Shown here: piece after piece, positions 47,934 through 59,503 of the stretch
Position numbering within the stretch: position 1 is the stretch's first letter
Layout of the letters: each line of letters begins with the position of its first letter
Assembly (NCBI GenBank): GCA_009684525.1
Contig: WKKR01000002.1
Coordinates: 744,001 to 808,000 of the forward strand
DNA: 64,000 bases
Source of the DNA: Geobacter sp.
GTDB taxonomy: Bacteria > Desulfobacterota > Desulfuromonadia > Geobacterales > DSM-12255
Direction of reading: 5' to 3'
The notes under the pieces: model-generated
Database searches by the model: none
Told to the model about the DNA's origin: nothing
What the model saw: only the letters and a program-made list of their open reading frames with translations
Made by a program: the position numbers and the translations under genes

Positions 47934-49373
47934 TTATCCTTTCAGCTTCTTCACCAGAAGATCGTTCACCACCGCCGGATTGGCCTTGCCCTTGGAGGCG
48001 CGCATCACCTGGCCGACGAAGAAGCCGAAGACCTTTTCCTTGCCGCCGCGGTACTCTTCCACCTGGCCCATGTTGGCTGCCATGATCTCGTCGATGATCC
48101 TTTCGATCTCTCCGGTATCCGAAACCTGGACCAGCCCCTTTTCCTCGACAATGGCTGCCGGCGCCTTGCCGGTCTGCCACATCTCGTCGAAGACGATCTT
48201 GGCGATCTTGCCGGAGATGACCCCCTTGTCGATCAGCGCCAGGAGGTCTGCCAGCTGCTGCGGTGCAACCGGGCAGCCGGCAATGGTGAGGCCGGCATCG
48301 TTGAGGCCGCGGGTGACCTCGCCCATGACCCAGTTGGCCGCCCCTTTTGGCTGGGCTCCGGCTGTGAGGCAGGCCTCGAAATACTCAGCCAGCTCCCGGC
48401 TGGCGGTCAGCACCTCGGCGTCATAGGGGGTCAGCCCCAGCTCTTCCTGGTAGCGCTTCCGCTTGGGGTCGGGCAGTTCGGGCAGGGTGAGTTCCACCGC
48501 CTCGATCCAGTCGTTGGAGATGACCAGCGGCACCAGGTCGGGGTCGGGGAAATAGCGGTAATCGTGGGCCTCCTCCTTGCCCCGCATGGAGCGGGTGGCG
48601 CCGCTGTTCGGGTCGAACAGGCGAGTCTCCTGGACAACCCTGCCCCCCTCCTCGATCAGTTCGATCTGCCGCTCGATCTCGAATTCTATGGCCTGCTTGA
48701 CGAACTTGAAGGAGTTGACGTTCTTGATCTCAGCCCGGGTGCCCAAGGTAGCGCTTCCCACCGGCATTACCGAGACGTTGGCATCGCAGCGGAAGCTTCC
48801 CTCTTCCATGTTGCCGTCGGTGATTCCCAGGTAGACTACGATCTGGTGCAGTTTCTTGAGATAGGCGATCGCCTCGTCGGCCGTGCGGATATCCGGTTCG
48901 GAGACGATCTCCAGAAGCGGGGTGCAGGCGCGGTTCAGGTCGACCCCGGAGCCGTCTCCCAGGCCGGACACGTCGGCATGGACCAGTTTGCCGGCGTCTT
49001 CCTCCATGTGGATGCGGGTAATGCCGATCCGCTTGACACCCCAATCCCCTTCAATATCCAGATGGCCGGCCAGGCAGATGGGGAGTTCATACTGGCTGAT
49101 CTGGTATCCCTTGGGCAGGTCAGGGTAGAAATAGTTCTTGCGGGCAAAGACGCTGCGGGGTGAGATGCTGCAGTTGGTGGCAAGTCCGGCGCGGATGGCG
49201 TAGTCCACCACCTTCTTGTTCAGGACCGGCAGTGCCCCCGGCAGGCCGAGGCAGACCGGGCAGGTCTGGGAGTTGGGGCTGGCGCCGAAGGTGGTGGAGC
49301 AGCCGCAGAAGATCTTGGTATTGGTCTTGAGCTGGACGTGGACTTCGAGTCCGATGACAGGCTGGTAGTTCAT
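47934..49373 (-). CDS. gatB: Aspartyl/glutamyl-tRNA amidotransferase subunit B
   Basis: 479 residues, normal. Motifs include [20 protein letters not shown] at the N-terminus, zinc cysteines (CGC and [11 protein letters not shown]), [13 protein letters not shown] and a C-terminal YqeY-like tail ([29 protein letters not shown], abridged). Binds mischarged tRNA for amidation by GatA. It sits 156 bases downstream of gatA, with a palindromic repeat between. Confidence 0.97.
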   Translation of the reverse strand: MNYQPVIGLEVHVQLKTNTKIFCGCSTTFGASPNSQTCPVCLGLPGALPVLNKKVVDYAIRAGLATNCSISPRSVFARKNYFYPDLPKGYQISQYELPICLAGHLDIEGDWGVKRIGITRIHMEEDAGKLVHADVSGLGDGSGVDLNRACTPLLEIVSEPDIRTADEAIAYLKKLHQIVVYLGITDGNMEEGSFRCDANVSVMPVGSATLGTRAEIKNVNSFKFVKQAIEFEIERQIELIEEGGRVVQETRLFDPNSGATRSMRGKEEAHDYRYFPDPDLVPLVISNDWIEAVELTLPELPDPKRKRYQEELGLTPYDAEVLTASRELAEYFEACLTAGAQPKGAANWVMGEVTRGLNDAGLTIAGCPVAPQQLADLLALIDKGVISGKIAKIVFDEMWQTGKAPAAIVEEKGLVQVSDTGEIERIIDEIMAANMGQVEEYRGGKEKVFGFFVGQVMRASKGKANPAVVNDLLVKKLKG

Positions 49374-49391
49374 CTATCCTCCGGCGGGTGT

Positions 49392-49497
49392 GGCTTTTCC
49401 GCCCTCTCTCCCCTCGTCTTCGCCCTCTCCGTTTGCGGCGCAGCGTTGCTACGCCTCCGGGGGAGGACTGGACGAGTGGAGAGACTTCGGGAAATCC
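49392..49497. repeat. Palindromic GGCGTAGC repeat, copy D (gatA-gatB spacer)
   Basis: Starts with GGCTTTTCCGCCCT exactly as copy A and has the core GCGGCGCAGCGTTGCTACGCCTCCG. Its outer stem (TCTCTCCCCTCGTC with GACGAGTGGAGAGA) differs in sequence from copy A but still pairs over about 25 bases, which is evidence that the structure is kept. Confidence 0.75.
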
Positions 49498-49529
49498 GCA
49501 CCCGTTAAGTTTTGGGGTACCTTACGTCT

Positions 49530-50987
<1,458 letters not shown>

Positions 50988-51149
50988 CGGGGCTCCTTGC
51001 GCAGGTGAATCGGCTCGCGCTATCCGGAACAGGGCGCGCCAAGGCGTAACTATAGCAAAATCTGCCGGGAAATGCACCCCTCAAGAGCGGGATTCCGCCG
51101 AACGGTCATGTGCCGACAGCGACTGTTGCCGTACATTGGGGCTGGACGC

Positions 51150-51181
51150 AAAAAAAGGGGGGATGCCATCGGCACCCCCCC
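51150..51181 (-). terminator. Intrinsic terminator after cbcL
   Basis: Minus strand GGGGGGTGCC-GAT-GGCATCCCCCC followed by seven T. It begins 22 bases after the cbcL stop codon. Confidence 0.9.
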
Positions 51182-51203
51182 TGAAGACTGCAGCCCTGCT
51201 GGA

Positions 51204-53063
51204 TTAACCGTGACCGCCGCCGGTCATGAAGGCGAAGATCATCAGCACCACCAGGGTGATACCGGTGATAACGGCGCAGAAACCGAAGGCCTTGACGAAG
51301 AAGTCATAGGCAATGCCGCTGGTCTTCTTGCAGGCATATTTCTCCATGATTCCCAGATCCTGGTAGCGTTTCCATTGGTCGCCACGCTCTTCCAGCAGCT
51401 CTTCCTTGGAGATCTGGCCGTTGAAGATGACGAAGTCCATGGGGAACTTCTCCGGCCGTCCGTGGGTGTTGAAGAAGTGGACGGTGAAGATGAAACCGGT
51501 TGCCAGGAGCGCCTCATCGGAGTGGACGATGGTGGCGATGTTGAACATCCATCCCGGCAGGAAGAGGCCGAAGAATTCGGGGAACCAGAGCATCAGACCC
51601 GATCCGCCGATGGCGAACATACCCCAGAAGACCGCGATGAAGTCGAATTTTTCCCAGTATGTCCAGCGGTCGAAGGTCGGTTTCGGCCCCCGGAAGAGGA
51701 ACCAGCGGACCATGCCGGTGACATCCTTGATGTCGCGGAAGGTCGGCATCAGCGAGTCGGGACCGAACATTCGCTGCAGCCAGTTGCCCGGCAGGTCCTT
51801 CCTGACGAAGAGGAAGTGGAAGGAGAGGAGCAGAGCCCCGGCGAAGTAGACAAAGGTGATGCCGGCACAGGCGCGGTGGATGAGGCCAGCATTGGCTGAG
51901 CCACCGTACAGGTTCATGAAGACCTTGGCCCATGCTTGGTCGCTGAACTTCAGCGGCAGGCCGGTGAGGGAGAGGCCGAGGAAGCTGATGATGACCAGCA
52001 GGTGCAGGAAGACGTGGCGCTTCAGGAAGCGACGGTACTGCTTGTGCGGTTCTTCGACGTGCGCTTCGTGGTGCGTGCCCTTATGCATGGCGGCCAGCTT
52101 CTCACGATTGTCGACAAAGCCGCGGAACATCCAGAGCAGCGAGTGGATCCAGAAGACGACGAAGGTGGAAACCAGCAGGCCGGTCATGGCCATCAGGGTC
52201 CAGTAGAGCAAAGGATATTTGTCCCGGTCGGCCTCGCCGTGGGAATAGTACTTGGCAAAGAGCGGCGTTGCCTTGGGGTGGCACTTGGCGCACATGTTCA
52301 CCAGGTTCTTCGGGTTGACGCTGGAGTTGGGGTCGCTCTTGGGGAGGACATTGTGGGCGGTGTGGCAGTCTGCACAGCCCGCCACCTTCTCAGGGAAGCC
52401 GAGACGGTAGTTTTTACCGTGATAGCTCTCCATGTAGGTCTTGACCGCCACGTTGAAGACGTTGTTGCGCTGCATCATCTCCTTGTTGGCGTGGCACTTC
52501 AGGCAGACCCTGGTATGGAAATCGCGCTCGGCATAGGAGCCCTTGGGGCCGAGCGGTTTGATGTCATGCAGGTTGTGACAGTCGGTGCAGGCTGCGGAGT
52601 CTTGATTGCCAGCGGCCACGGCCTTGCCGTGAACCGACTTCTGGTAGACCGCTTCCTTGTCGTGGCACTGGATGCATTTGGCAACGGCAATCCGCTTGTC
52701 CTTTTTCCAGTAACGGTGGGTGTGGATGTCGGTGTGGCAGTCCGCGCACATGACCCCCTTCTGGATATGGACGCTGTCGTAGTGTTCAGCGTTCTCTTTC
52801 TTGTGGCACCGCTCGCAGCGAACCTTGTTGACCTTGGTTTCGCCTTTCATGTGCTTGGCGAGGTCGACGATCTCTACGTGACAGCTGGTGCAGGCATTTT
52901 TGCCGTGTACCGATGCGGCGTAGGCGGCAGCCGAAATCTTGCCGCTGTGGCAGCCGAGGCAGGTGGCCGGGTCGATGGCCATGCCCTGTTCGGCCTGTAC
53001 CGGCAGGGCAAATGCCAGCAGTACCGCCAGGGAGGGAATGAGTCTGAAAAACATCTGCAACAT
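51204..53063 (-). CDS. cbcL: CbcL-type fused nine-haem c-type / membrane b-type cytochrome
   Basis: 619 residues. Signal peptide (FFRLIPSLAVLLAFALPVQA), then nine CxxCH haem c sites in the first half (CLGCH, CTSCH, CERCH, CADCH, CIQCH, CTDCH, CLKCH, CADCH, CAKCH), followed by a membrane domain of about four to six helices with histidines, like the cytochrome b subunit of hydrogenases (FLHLLVIISFLGLSLTGLPL; AGITFVYFAGALLLSFHFLF). The plan matches Geobacter CbcL, an inner-membrane quinol oxidase used for respiration at low redox potential. AGGAGG precedes the start; a 10-bp inverted repeat lies about 60 bases upstream. Confidence 0.9.
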   Translation of the reverse strand: MLQMFFRLIPSLAVLLAFALPVQAEQGMAIDPATCLGCHSGKISAAAYAASVHGKNACTSCHVEIVDLAKHMKGETKVNKVRCERCHKKENAEHYDSVHIQKGVMCADCHTDIHTHRYWKKDKRIAVAKCIQCHDKEAVYQKSVHGKAVAAGNQDSAACTDCHNLHDIKPLGPKGSYAERDFHTRVCLKCHANKEMMQRNNVFNVAVKTYMESYHGKNYRLGFPEKVAGCADCHTAHNVLPKSDPNSSVNPKNLVNMCAKCHPKATPLFAKYYSHGEADRDKYPLLYWTLMAMTGLLVSTFVVFWIHSLLWMFRGFVDNREKLAAMHKGTHHEAHVEEPHKQYRRFLKRHVFLHLLVIISFLGLSLTGLPLKFSDQAWAKVFMNLYGGSANAGLIHRACAGITFVYFAGALLLSFHFLFVRKDLPGNWLQRMFGPDSLMPTFRDIKDVTGMVRWFLFRGPKPTFDRWTYWEKFDFIAVFWGMFAIGGSGLMLWFPEFFGLFLPGWMFNIATIVHSDEALLATGFIFTVHFFNTHGRPEKFPMDFVIFNGQISKEELLEERGDQWKRYQDLGIMEKYACKKTSGIAYDFFVKAFGFCAVITGITLVVLMIFAFMTGGGHG

Positions 53064-53121
53064 GCAACTCCTCCTGAACTGAGAGTGTATAAAGGTGAGG
53101 TGTTCGAGGTATTAAATTATG

Positions 53122-53149
53122 TGTGGCAGCCCGCGAGGTGGCTGCCACA
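53122..53149. promoter_or_regulatory. Perfect inverted repeat upstream of cbcL
   Basis: TGTGGCAGCC-CGCGAGGT-GGCTGCCACA, 59 bases before the cbcL start. It could be an operator or a leader hairpin. On the minus strand TGGCAGCCACCTCGC has sigma-54-like GG/GC spacing, but the match is weak. The rest of the 293-base spacer (to 53356) is AT-rich and shows no gene. Confidence 0.5.
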
Positions 53150-53356
53150 ATGCAATGCCGGGAATGTATACGGGGGATGTAAACGATGTTTTAGAATGAA
53201 TCCCCATGATTAGTTTATAATCCCGGCAATACTAATACACGCGAATGAGCAAAAGCAACAAAAAAGCTATACACTGTACATTTTTTATGCACAGTCGTTG
53301 ATTTGAGTCCGGAGGTTTTCGGTGAGGGGGTTCGCGCTGCTCCGGATACAGCCGCG

Positions 53357-53905
53357 TCAGCTTTTGGGACGAGCCTTGATTTTCGGTTTGCCGTCTTCCA
53401 CGACGACCCGGAATTCAATTTTATCGCAGCTGTATTTCTTCTGTAGGGTTGGTTTCTGTTTTTCGAGGGCGGATTGGATCACGTCGTGCGTGATGTTGTC
53501 GGTTCTCATATTGCAAGCCTTGCGGGCTTCGATGTATTGCTGGTAGACACCGTCTATTTCCTGGGGGGCCAGGGGGCGTTCACCGGGAGTGGTCGGCAGT
53601 TTGCCTTTAAGCTGATGCATCTCCATCCTGAATCGGTCACGGGAATACTTCCCTTCTTCCATGAGGCGCAGGATCCTGTTCCAGTGCTGTTTGTAGGTGC
53701 CAAGACGCGCCACCAGGGAGTTGTAACGGAACTTCACCATGGTGTTGGTAATGGGGGTGGCGGAGTAGCGGCGTGCGATCCTCTCCACATCTTCCAGCAG
53801 ACGGACCGGTTCCCGTTTCTCCAGTCCGAGAAAATACTGTTCGTACCTTCTGACCAACTCGTTCAGCTTATCCTCGAAGAGGGCAATCTCCTCGGCAATC
53901 CCCAT
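53357..53905 (-). CDS. Conserved hypothetical helical protein (MXAN_5187 C-terminal-like)
   Basis: 182 residues from the ATG with GGAGG six bases upstream. Predicted almost wholly helical, starting with a coiled coil (AEEIALFEDKLNELVRRYEQYF); the segment YNSLVARLGTYKQHWNRILR and a basic end (FRVVVEDGKPKIKARPKS) resemble the MXAN_5187 C-terminal-domain proteins common in delta-proteobacterial lineages. Function unknown. Not in an obvious operon. Confidence 0.7.
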   Translation of the reverse strand: MGIAEEIALFEDKLNELVRRYEQYFLGLEKREPVRLLEDVERIARRYSATPITNTMVKFRYNSLVARLGTYKQHWNRILRLMEEGKYSRDRFRMEMHQLKGKLPTTPGERPLAPQEIDGVYQQYIEARKACNMRTDNITHDVIQSALEKQKPTLQKKYSCDKIEFRVVVEDGKPKIKARPKS

Positions 53906-54090
53906 TGAATCCTCCACACGCAAATATAGCTGCAACCTAGCGACATGTAAAGCCAAAAACCGACGGGGGGCAGTTGTTGCCACTGCCTGGGCCTGCGGAT
54001 GAAATCTGCCTAATTCCTTGACGCTCCTCCTCTCTATTGTATAAAGTAACCAGATCGCTGACCGGCCGGAATTCCAGAGGAGGGTGAAGC

Positions 54091-55467
54091 ATGAGCGAGG
54101 TGGCAGCTGTAATCCTTGCCGCGGGCAAGGGGACCAGGATGAAATCGGACCTGGTCAAGGTTCTGCACCCGGTGGGGGGGATGCCGCTGGTGGCATGGCC
54201 GGTGATGTCCGCCCGTCAGGCCGGTGCGGGCAGGATGGTGCTGGTGGTTGGGCACCAGGCCGACAAGGTCCAGGAGTATTTTGCCCGCGAAGAGTCGCTG
54301 AGCTTTGCCGCTCAACTGGAACAGCTCGGCACGGGGCATGCTGTTGCCTGCGCCCGTGAGGCCCTGGCCGGATTTGACGGAACGGTGCTCATCCTCTGCG
54401 GCGATGTTCCGCTTATCCGGGGAGAGACCCTCAGTGCCATGCTGGCTGAACATCGTCAGCGCAACGCCACCCTGACCGTCCTGACGACACATCTGGAAAA
54501 TCCCCATGGGTATGGCCGGGTGGTCAAGCGGGAGGGGGGACGGGTCCTGCGCATCGTGGAGGAGAAGGATGCCACCCTCGACGAGCGCCAGATCAGGGAG
54601 ATCAACTCCGGTATCTACTGCGTCGAAGCCGGCTTCCTCTTTGATGCGGTCGCCAGCCTCTCCAACGACAATGCCCAGGGGGAATATTACCTGACCGACA
54701 TCGTCACCCAGGCTGCCGAGCGTGGCCTGATGGCCATTGCATTCTCCATCGACGACCCGAACGAGGTGATGGGGGTCAACGACCGCGTGCAACTGGCCGC
54801 GGCCGGGACGCTCCTCCGTCGCCGGATCAACGAAAGCCTGATGCTGGCGGGCACGACCATCGTCGACCCGGCCTGCACCTACATCGACGGCACGGTGCGG
54901 ATCGGTACCGATACCATCGTTTACCCCAATGTGCAGATCAGCGGCAATACCGTCATCGGTACGGGGTGCGTCATAGAGCCTTCCGTCGTCATCCGGGATT
55001 GCCGCATTGCCGACCGGGTCACCATCAAGGCTGGTTCGGTCATGACCGGTTCCACCGTCGGCGAGGAGACTGCCGTCGGACCGATGGCGCACCTTCGCCC
55101 CGAAACGGCGTTGGGTGCCCACGTGAAGATCGGCAATTTCGTCGAAACCAAGAAGATCGACATGGGGGATGGCTCCAAGTCGTCGCATCTTACCTATCTC
55201 GGGGATGCCACCATCGGCCGCGACGTCAACATCGGCTGCGGCACCATCACCTGCAACTACGACGGGGTGAAAAAACACCGGACCGTCATCGAGGATGGCG
55301 TCTTCGTCGGCAGTGACGTGCAGTTGGTGGCGCCGGTCACGGTGGGGCGCAACTCCCTCATCGCAGCCGGCACTACCGTAACCCATGACATCCCTCCTGA
55401 TTCCCTTGCCATTGCCCGCTCGCCGCAGGTCAACAAGGTGGGGTGGAAGTTGAAAAAGCGTGAATAG
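54091..55467 (+). CDS. glmU: Bifunctional GlmU: GlcNAc-1-P uridyltransferase / GlcN-1-P acetyltransferase
   Basis: 458 residues. N-terminal nucleotidyltransferase loop ILAAGKGTRMKSDLVKVLHP, then a left-handed beta-helix of hexapeptide repeats (IGTDTIVYPNVQISGNTVIG) with NIGCGTITCNYDGVKKHRT of the acetyltransferase site. Makes UDP-GlcNAc for the cell wall. Followed 18 bases later by glmS, the enzyme that supplies its substrate. Confidence 0.98.
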   Translation: MSEVAAVILAAGKGTRMKSDLVKVLHPVGGMPLVAWPVMSARQAGAGRMVLVVGHQADKVQEYFAREESLSFAAQLEQLGTGHAVACAREALAGFDGTVLILCGDVPLIRGETLSAMLAEHRQRNATLTVLTTHLENPHGYGRVVKREGGRVLRIVEEKDATLDERQIREINSGIYCVEAGFLFDAVASLSNDNAQGEYYLTDIVTQAAERGLMAIAFSIDDPNEVMGVNDRVQLAAAGTLLRRRINESLMLAGTTIVDPACTYIDGTVRIGTDTIVYPNVQISGNTVIGTGCVIEPSVVIRDCRIADRVTIKAGSVMTGSTVGEETAVGPMAHLRPETALGAHVKIGNFVETKKIDMGDGSKSSHLTYLGDATIGRDVNIGCGTITCNYDGVKKHRTVIEDGVFVGSDVQLVAPVTVGRNSLIAAGTTVTHDIPPDSLAIARSPQVNKVGWKLKKRE

Positions 55468-55485
55468 AAGATTGGAGATAATCCC

Positions 55486-57315
55486 ATGTGCGGAATAGTC
55501 GGATACACCGGGGGCCAACAGGCGACCCCCATCATTCTCGAAGGGCTCAGAAGGCTCGAATACCGAGGTTACGACTCGGCAGGGGTCTGCACCATCAAGG
55601 ACGGCTGCGTCGAGATCAGGCGGAGCGAGGGGAAACTGGTCAACCTGGAGCGGCGCATCGCCGAGCACCCCCTTGCCGGCACCATCGGTATCGGCCATAC
55701 CCGCTGGGCCACCCATGGCCGCCCTTCCGAGACCAATGCCCATCCGCACCAGGCCGGCTCCATCATCGTCGTGCACAACGGCATCATCGAGAACTATCTG
55801 CAACTCAAGGAGATGCTCTCCGGCCGGGGGTGCCAGTTCAGGAGCGAGACCGATACCGAGGTGATCTCCCACCTGATTGAGGAGCGGCTCAAGGAGGCCG
55901 GCGATTTCGAAAAGGCCGTACGGACTGCCCTGCAGGAACTTCGCGGTGCCTATGCGGTCTGCATCCTCTGCGACCGGGAGCCCGAGACCATGATCGCAGC
56001 CAAGCAGGGCTCCCCCATGGTGGTCGGGCTCGGCGAGGGTGAATTCTTCGTGGCCTCCGACATCCCGGCGATCCTCTCCCATACGCGGGAGATGGTCTTC
56101 ATGGAGGATGGGGAACTGGTTGTCTTCCGCGGCAGCCAGCCCGCCTTTTCCACCGTGGCGGGCAAGCCGTTGGAGAAGAAATCGCGGCATATCGACTGGT
56201 CGCCGCTGATGGCGGAAAAAGGGGGCTACAAGCATTTCATGCTCAAGGAGATCTTCGAGCAGCCCAGGGCCGTGCGGGATACCATTGCCGGCCGTCTGCG
56301 CGAAACCGAAGGGGATGTCTTCCTGGAAGACCTGAAGCTCTCCGATGCGGAGCTGGGCGACATCGAGCGGATCTACGTCGTGGCCTGCGGGACCTCCTGG
56401 CATGCGGGACTGGTGGGGAAATTCCTCATCGAGGAGCTCTGCCGGATTCCGGTCGAGGTGGACATCGCCTCGGAGTTCCGCTACCGCAACCCAGTGGTTA
56501 ACGACAAGACCCTGCTGCTCCTCATCTCCCAGTCCGGCGAGACGGCCGATACCCTGGCAGCCCTGCGGGAAGGGAAGGCGCGAGGGGCGAAAAACGTTGC
56601 CATCTGCAACGTGGTCGATTCGTCCATTGCCCGCGAGGCCAACGGTGTGGTCTATACCCATGCCGGCCCGGAGATCGGCGTTGCGTCCACCAAAGCGTTC
56701 GTCACCCAGTTGGTGGCGCTCCATCTCTTTGCCGTGCGGCTTGGCCGCACCCGGGGCACCGTCGACCGCGAACAGGGGCGCCGGCTCACCGCCGATCTGG
56801 TGCACAGCCCCGCCGTTCTCGAAGCGGCCCTCAAGCTCGAACCGCAGGTGGAGAAGATTGCCCGCATCTACATGAATGCCCGCGATTTCCTCTATCTGGG
56901 GCGCGGCAGCAGCTATCCCATCGCCCTGGAAGGAGCTCTCAAGCTGAAGGAGATCTCCTACATCCACGCCGAAGGCTACCCAGCCGGCGAGATGAAGCAC
57001 GGCCCCATCGCCCTCATCGACGAGAACATGCCGGTGGTGGTCCTGGTCCCCAGGGACCGTCATTACGAGAAGGTCGTTTCCAACATGGAAGAGGTCATCG
57101 CCCGCGGGGGGAGGGTTATCGCCGTCTGCAGCGAAGGTGATGCCGAGGTCCGGCAGAAGGCGGAGGTCTGCCTGGAGATCCCGGCCTGCGCCGAGGCGCT
57201 CCTGCCACTCATCCTCTCCGTGCCGCTGCAGCTTCTGGCCTATCACGTGGCAGTCCTGAAAGGGACCGACGTGGATCAGCCGCGCAACCTTGCGAAGAGC
57301 GTGACTGTGGAGTAG
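55486..57315 (+). CDS. glmS: Glutamine-fructose-6-phosphate aminotransferase (isomerizing)
   Basis: 609 residues. Cys2 nucleophile after Met ([18 protein letters not shown]), [19 protein letters not shown] of the glutaminase domain, two SIS domains ([34 protein letters not shown]) and C-terminal [15 protein letters not shown]. Produces glucosamine 6-phosphate. Ends with an intrinsic terminator. No glmS ribozyme sequence is apparent in the short upstream gap. Confidence 0.99.
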   Translation: MCGIVGYTGGQQATPIILEGLRRLEYRGYDSAGVCTIKDGCVEIRRSEGKLVNLERRIAEHPLAGTIGIGHTRWATHGRPSETNAHPHQAGSIIVVHNGIIENYLQLKEMLSGRGCQFRSETDTEVISHLIEERLKEAGDFEKAVRTALQELRGAYAVCILCDREPETMIAAKQGSPMVVGLGEGEFFVASDIPAILSHTREMVFMEDGELVVFRGSQPAFSTVAGKPLEKKSRHIDWSPLMAEKGGYKHFMLKEIFEQPRAVRDTIAGRLRETEGDVFLEDLKLSDAELGDIERIYVVACGTSWHAGLVGKFLIEELCRIPVEVDIASEFRYRNPVVNDKTLLLLISQSGETADTLAALREGKARGAKNVAICNVVDSSIAREANGVVYTHAGPEIGVASTKAFVTQLVALHLFAVRLGRTRGTVDREQGRRLTADLVHSPAVLEAALKLEPQVEKIARIYMNARDFLYLGRGSSYPIALEGALKLKEISYIHAEGYPAGEMKHGPIALIDENMPVVVLVPRDRHYEKVVSNMEEVIARGGRVIAVCSEGDAEVRQKAEVCLEIPACAEALLPLILSVPLQLLAYHVAVLKGTDVDQPRNLAKSVTVE

Positions 57316-57384
57316 GCGGGTATCCGTTCTCGTTATGGGAACAGATATAACAGGGTACTGGAAAATAATGTTGGGGACAGAAGG

Positions 57385-57413
57385 GGCGGTGATTGTTGCA
57401 CCGCCTTTTTTTT
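57385..57413 (+). terminator. Intrinsic terminator after glmS
   Basis: GGCGGTG-ATTGTTG-CACCGCC followed by eight T, 70 bases past the glmS stop. The remaining bases to 57571 are AT-rich and carry no gene that I can see. Confidence 0.9.
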
Positions 57414-57571
57414 GGGTCACGTCCTGAAACGGGTTAAGCAAGTACAGACTTGAAAATTGAAATGCTATAGCGATATATAAAGTTCCATACATGTACCATT
57501 TCCTAAAATTCCCTTATGGTGTAAGCTTCCACCATTGATCCCCCATCTCATTTTTCCTGAGGACTGAATTC

Positions 57572-57922
57572 ATGCGCTCGAAATCAACAAAATCGTGTCC
57601 AGTAGGCGAGGAGCTGGAACCCCTATTGGAGGCCATCCGCCATCGTTATTCCCATCTGTCCGATGCAAAGTGTCAACGGAATATCTTCCTCAAACGACTG
57701 CAGACATTGACGCGCTTCGGTGCCGAGGCAATGGATTACGAGGAGCCGCAAGTGGCAGAGCTCCCGAAGGAGTTGGAGATCGGCTTTGCCGTCTGTCACC
57801 CTGAGTGCGGCAATCAGGCCTTTGTCGTTATGGACGGGGGACCGCAGGGGTGTGATTGTTGCGGCGGTACCATGATGCCGATGAAAACGAGGGTCTACCG
57901 GATCAAGAGGCAAACGGGTTGA
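57572..57922 (+). CDS. Small hypothetical protein with Cys pairs
   Basis: 116 residues. N-terminal helical half, then CHPECGNQAFVVMDGGPQGCDCCGG, whose C-x3-C and C-x-C-C spacing could bind a metal ion such as zinc. No signal peptide or membrane segment. No family recognised. It stands alone after the glmS terminator and 87 bases before the dehydrogenase gene. Confidence 0.65.
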   Translation: MRSKSTKSCPVGEELEPLLEAIRHRYSHLSDAKCQRNIFLKRLQTLTRFGAEAMDYEEPQVAELPKELEIGFAVCHPECGNQAFVVMDGGPQGCDCCGGTMMPMKTRVYRIKRQTG

Positions 57923-58009
57923 TGCAAGGCCTCAATGCTGAACATGCAGGCAGCACTCTGACTCTTCCCTGTCTTCGGTGGGAGCTTACGCGCAAATAGA
58001 GGAGGCTAC

Positions 58010-58873
58010 ATGAACATCGGGTTTGTCGGACTGGGGATCATGGGGAGTGCAATGGCAGCCAATCTGGTAAAGGCCGGCTACCATCTGACGGTTTGGAATC
58101 GCTCCCCCGAGAAGTGTGAGCCGCTTGTTGCATCGGGCGCCAAGGCTGTGCCCACGCCCCGGCAAGTGGCAGAAACCTCAGATATCGTGTGTGCGATGAT
58201 GGCTACTCCTCAGGCGGTCTTGGCAGTCCGCGACGGTGCCGACGGTATCCTGGCAGGAATGGCGCCGGGCAAGGGATACCTGGATTTTTCCACGATTGAT
58301 CTGGAGACGTCGAAAGAAACGGCGCGCCTGGCGCGGGAGCGGGGTGCACTGTTCCTCGAAGCGCCGGTTGCGGGCAGTCGCAAACCAGCGGAAGATGCTA
58401 CGTTGACCATCATGGCTGCTGGAGACAGGGCACTCTTCGATACGGCACTGCCGGTGATGGAAACAATGGGTAAAAAGATCCTGTTCCTGGGCGAAGTCGG
58501 CAATGCAGCCCGTATGAAACTTGCCAACAACCTGATAATGGGGGGGATGATGGCGAGTCTGGCAGAGGGGATGGCGCTTGCGGCACGAAGTGGTCTGGAC
58601 CTTTCCCAGTTGCTCGAAGTGCTTGATTCCGGCGCCATGTCCAACCCGATGTTCCGGTTGAAAGGTCCGGCAGTCGCCGCCAATGCTGAATTCCCGCCTG
58701 CCTTCCCTCTCAAGCATATGCAGAAGGATCTGCGGCTGGCTCTTCGACTCGCCGAAGAAATCGGTCAACCGCTCTTTGTCGCAGCGACGGTCAACGAGCT
58801 TTACAAGGATGCCCTCGCCTCCGGGTGGGGCGAGTCTGATTTTGCCGCAGTAAGCCGCGTCGTCAGGAAGTAG
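58010..58873 (+). CDS. Beta-hydroxyacid dehydrogenase (glyoxylate/succinic semialdehyde reductase type)
   Basis: 287 residues. N-terminal Rossmann motif GFVGLGIMGSAMAANLVKAGY, substrate loop EAPVAGSRKPAEDATL and catalytic Lys in MKLANNLIMGGMM. Spacing and the stretch AFPLKHMQKDLRLAL match the GLYR/GHB dehydrogenases, including a crystallised Geobacter reductase acting on succinic semialdehyde and glyoxylate. Uses NAD(P)H. A GAGG ribosome site precedes the ATG. Confidence 0.9.
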   Translation: MNIGFVGLGIMGSAMAANLVKAGYHLTVWNRSPEKCEPLVASGAKAVPTPRQVAETSDIVCAMMATPQAVLAVRDGADGILAGMAPGKGYLDFSTIDLETSKETARLARERGALFLEAPVAGSRKPAEDATLTIMAAGDRALFDTALPVMETMGKKILFLGEVGNAARMKLANNLIMGGMMASLAEGMALAARSGLDLSQLLEVLDSGAMSNPMFRLKGPAVAANAEFPPAFPLKHMQKDLRLALRLAEEIGQPLFVAATVNELYKDALASGWGESDFAAVSRVVRK

Positions 58874-59230
58874 GTGCGGAAAGTAGCCCGTAGGTGGGCG
58901 GGGTCGGAAGTGTGATGTGAATATGTGAAGATGGGTGGCGCATGAAAGGGAAGAGGACACGTTTTCGAAGTGTTACCCTGCGACTGCAGTGAATCCGAAG
59001 CGCACAATTTGATAGTATGCTCGTTTAAAATTATTTTTAGTAGACTGTTTTTTTCTGTATCGAGTGATAAGATTGAATCAGCTTGAAGGTAGCTTAAATC
59101 ATTCAAAAGGAGGCTTGCATATTTTATGGAAGATACTCCACCGGGCAGCATGGTTTAAGAAGACGCATCACTCGCCGGTGAAATCAATTCACCGCACCGA
59201 TACCTGAACAAAAAAAAGAGGAGTGAAAAA
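58874..59230. other. AT-rich gene-free interval
   Basis: About 350 bases of lower GC content than the surroundings, with no convincing gene. A ten-codon frame (MEDTPPGSMV, ATG at 59127) follows AAAGGAGG at 13 bases, too short to call. Poly-T at 59047 and poly-A before 59220 are conspicuous. Continues into the terminator at 59231. Confidence 0.5.
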
Positions 59231-59261
59231 GAAAACCCACCAAGCCATTTGGTGGGTTTTC
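59231..59261. terminator. Strong bidirectional intrinsic terminator
   Basis: GAAAACCCACCAA pairs exactly with TTGGTGGGTTTTC around a five-base loop, with A-rich and T-rich flanks. It separates the dehydrogenase region from the following operon. Confidence 0.85.
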
Positions 59262-59412
59262 TTCATTCATCAGCTTGAGGCCGGGCGAAGGTCCGTGATT
59301 ACTTCCAAGGCAGCCCACCAGATTGTGCCGAAAGTTACGGCACCCATTGTTCCACCCTTTCTGCAATGATGAAAAAATAGCCGGAATAGCTACGTAATTT
59401 ACGGCGTGAAGC

Positions 59413-59441
59413 TTGGCATACGTTATGTAATGCCTGACATA
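59413..59441 (+). promoter_or_regulatory. Promoter with internal operator, operon 1 of the 59-64 kb system
   Basis: TTGGCA, 17-base spacer, GACATA. The spacer contains GCAT-N10-ATGC (GCATACGTTATGTAATGC). Twenty of 21 bases from the -35 box on are repeated in the promoter at 62628. The predicted transcript starts near 59449, 55 bases before the gene. Confidence 0.65.
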
Positions 59442-59503
59442 GCGAGTTCCGGTCAGGTTGATCTGCGTCGGCTATCGCCATTACAGGAGCAAAGGACCCT
59501 GCC

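Noticed and set aside
57957-57990. Resemblance of TGACTCTTCCCTGT to the nifH leader hairpin region
   Set aside because: Fourteen bases match, but on the strand that does not form the hexaloop, and no hairpin or terminator follows; probably chance.
59184-59366. Short frames on either strand across the 59231 terminator
   Set aside because: They read through a strong terminator palindrome; no ribosome site of good spacing and no family likeness.
59449-59503. Riboswitch in the operon 1 leader
   Set aside because: Only about 55 bases long, with one weak stem and no terminator.
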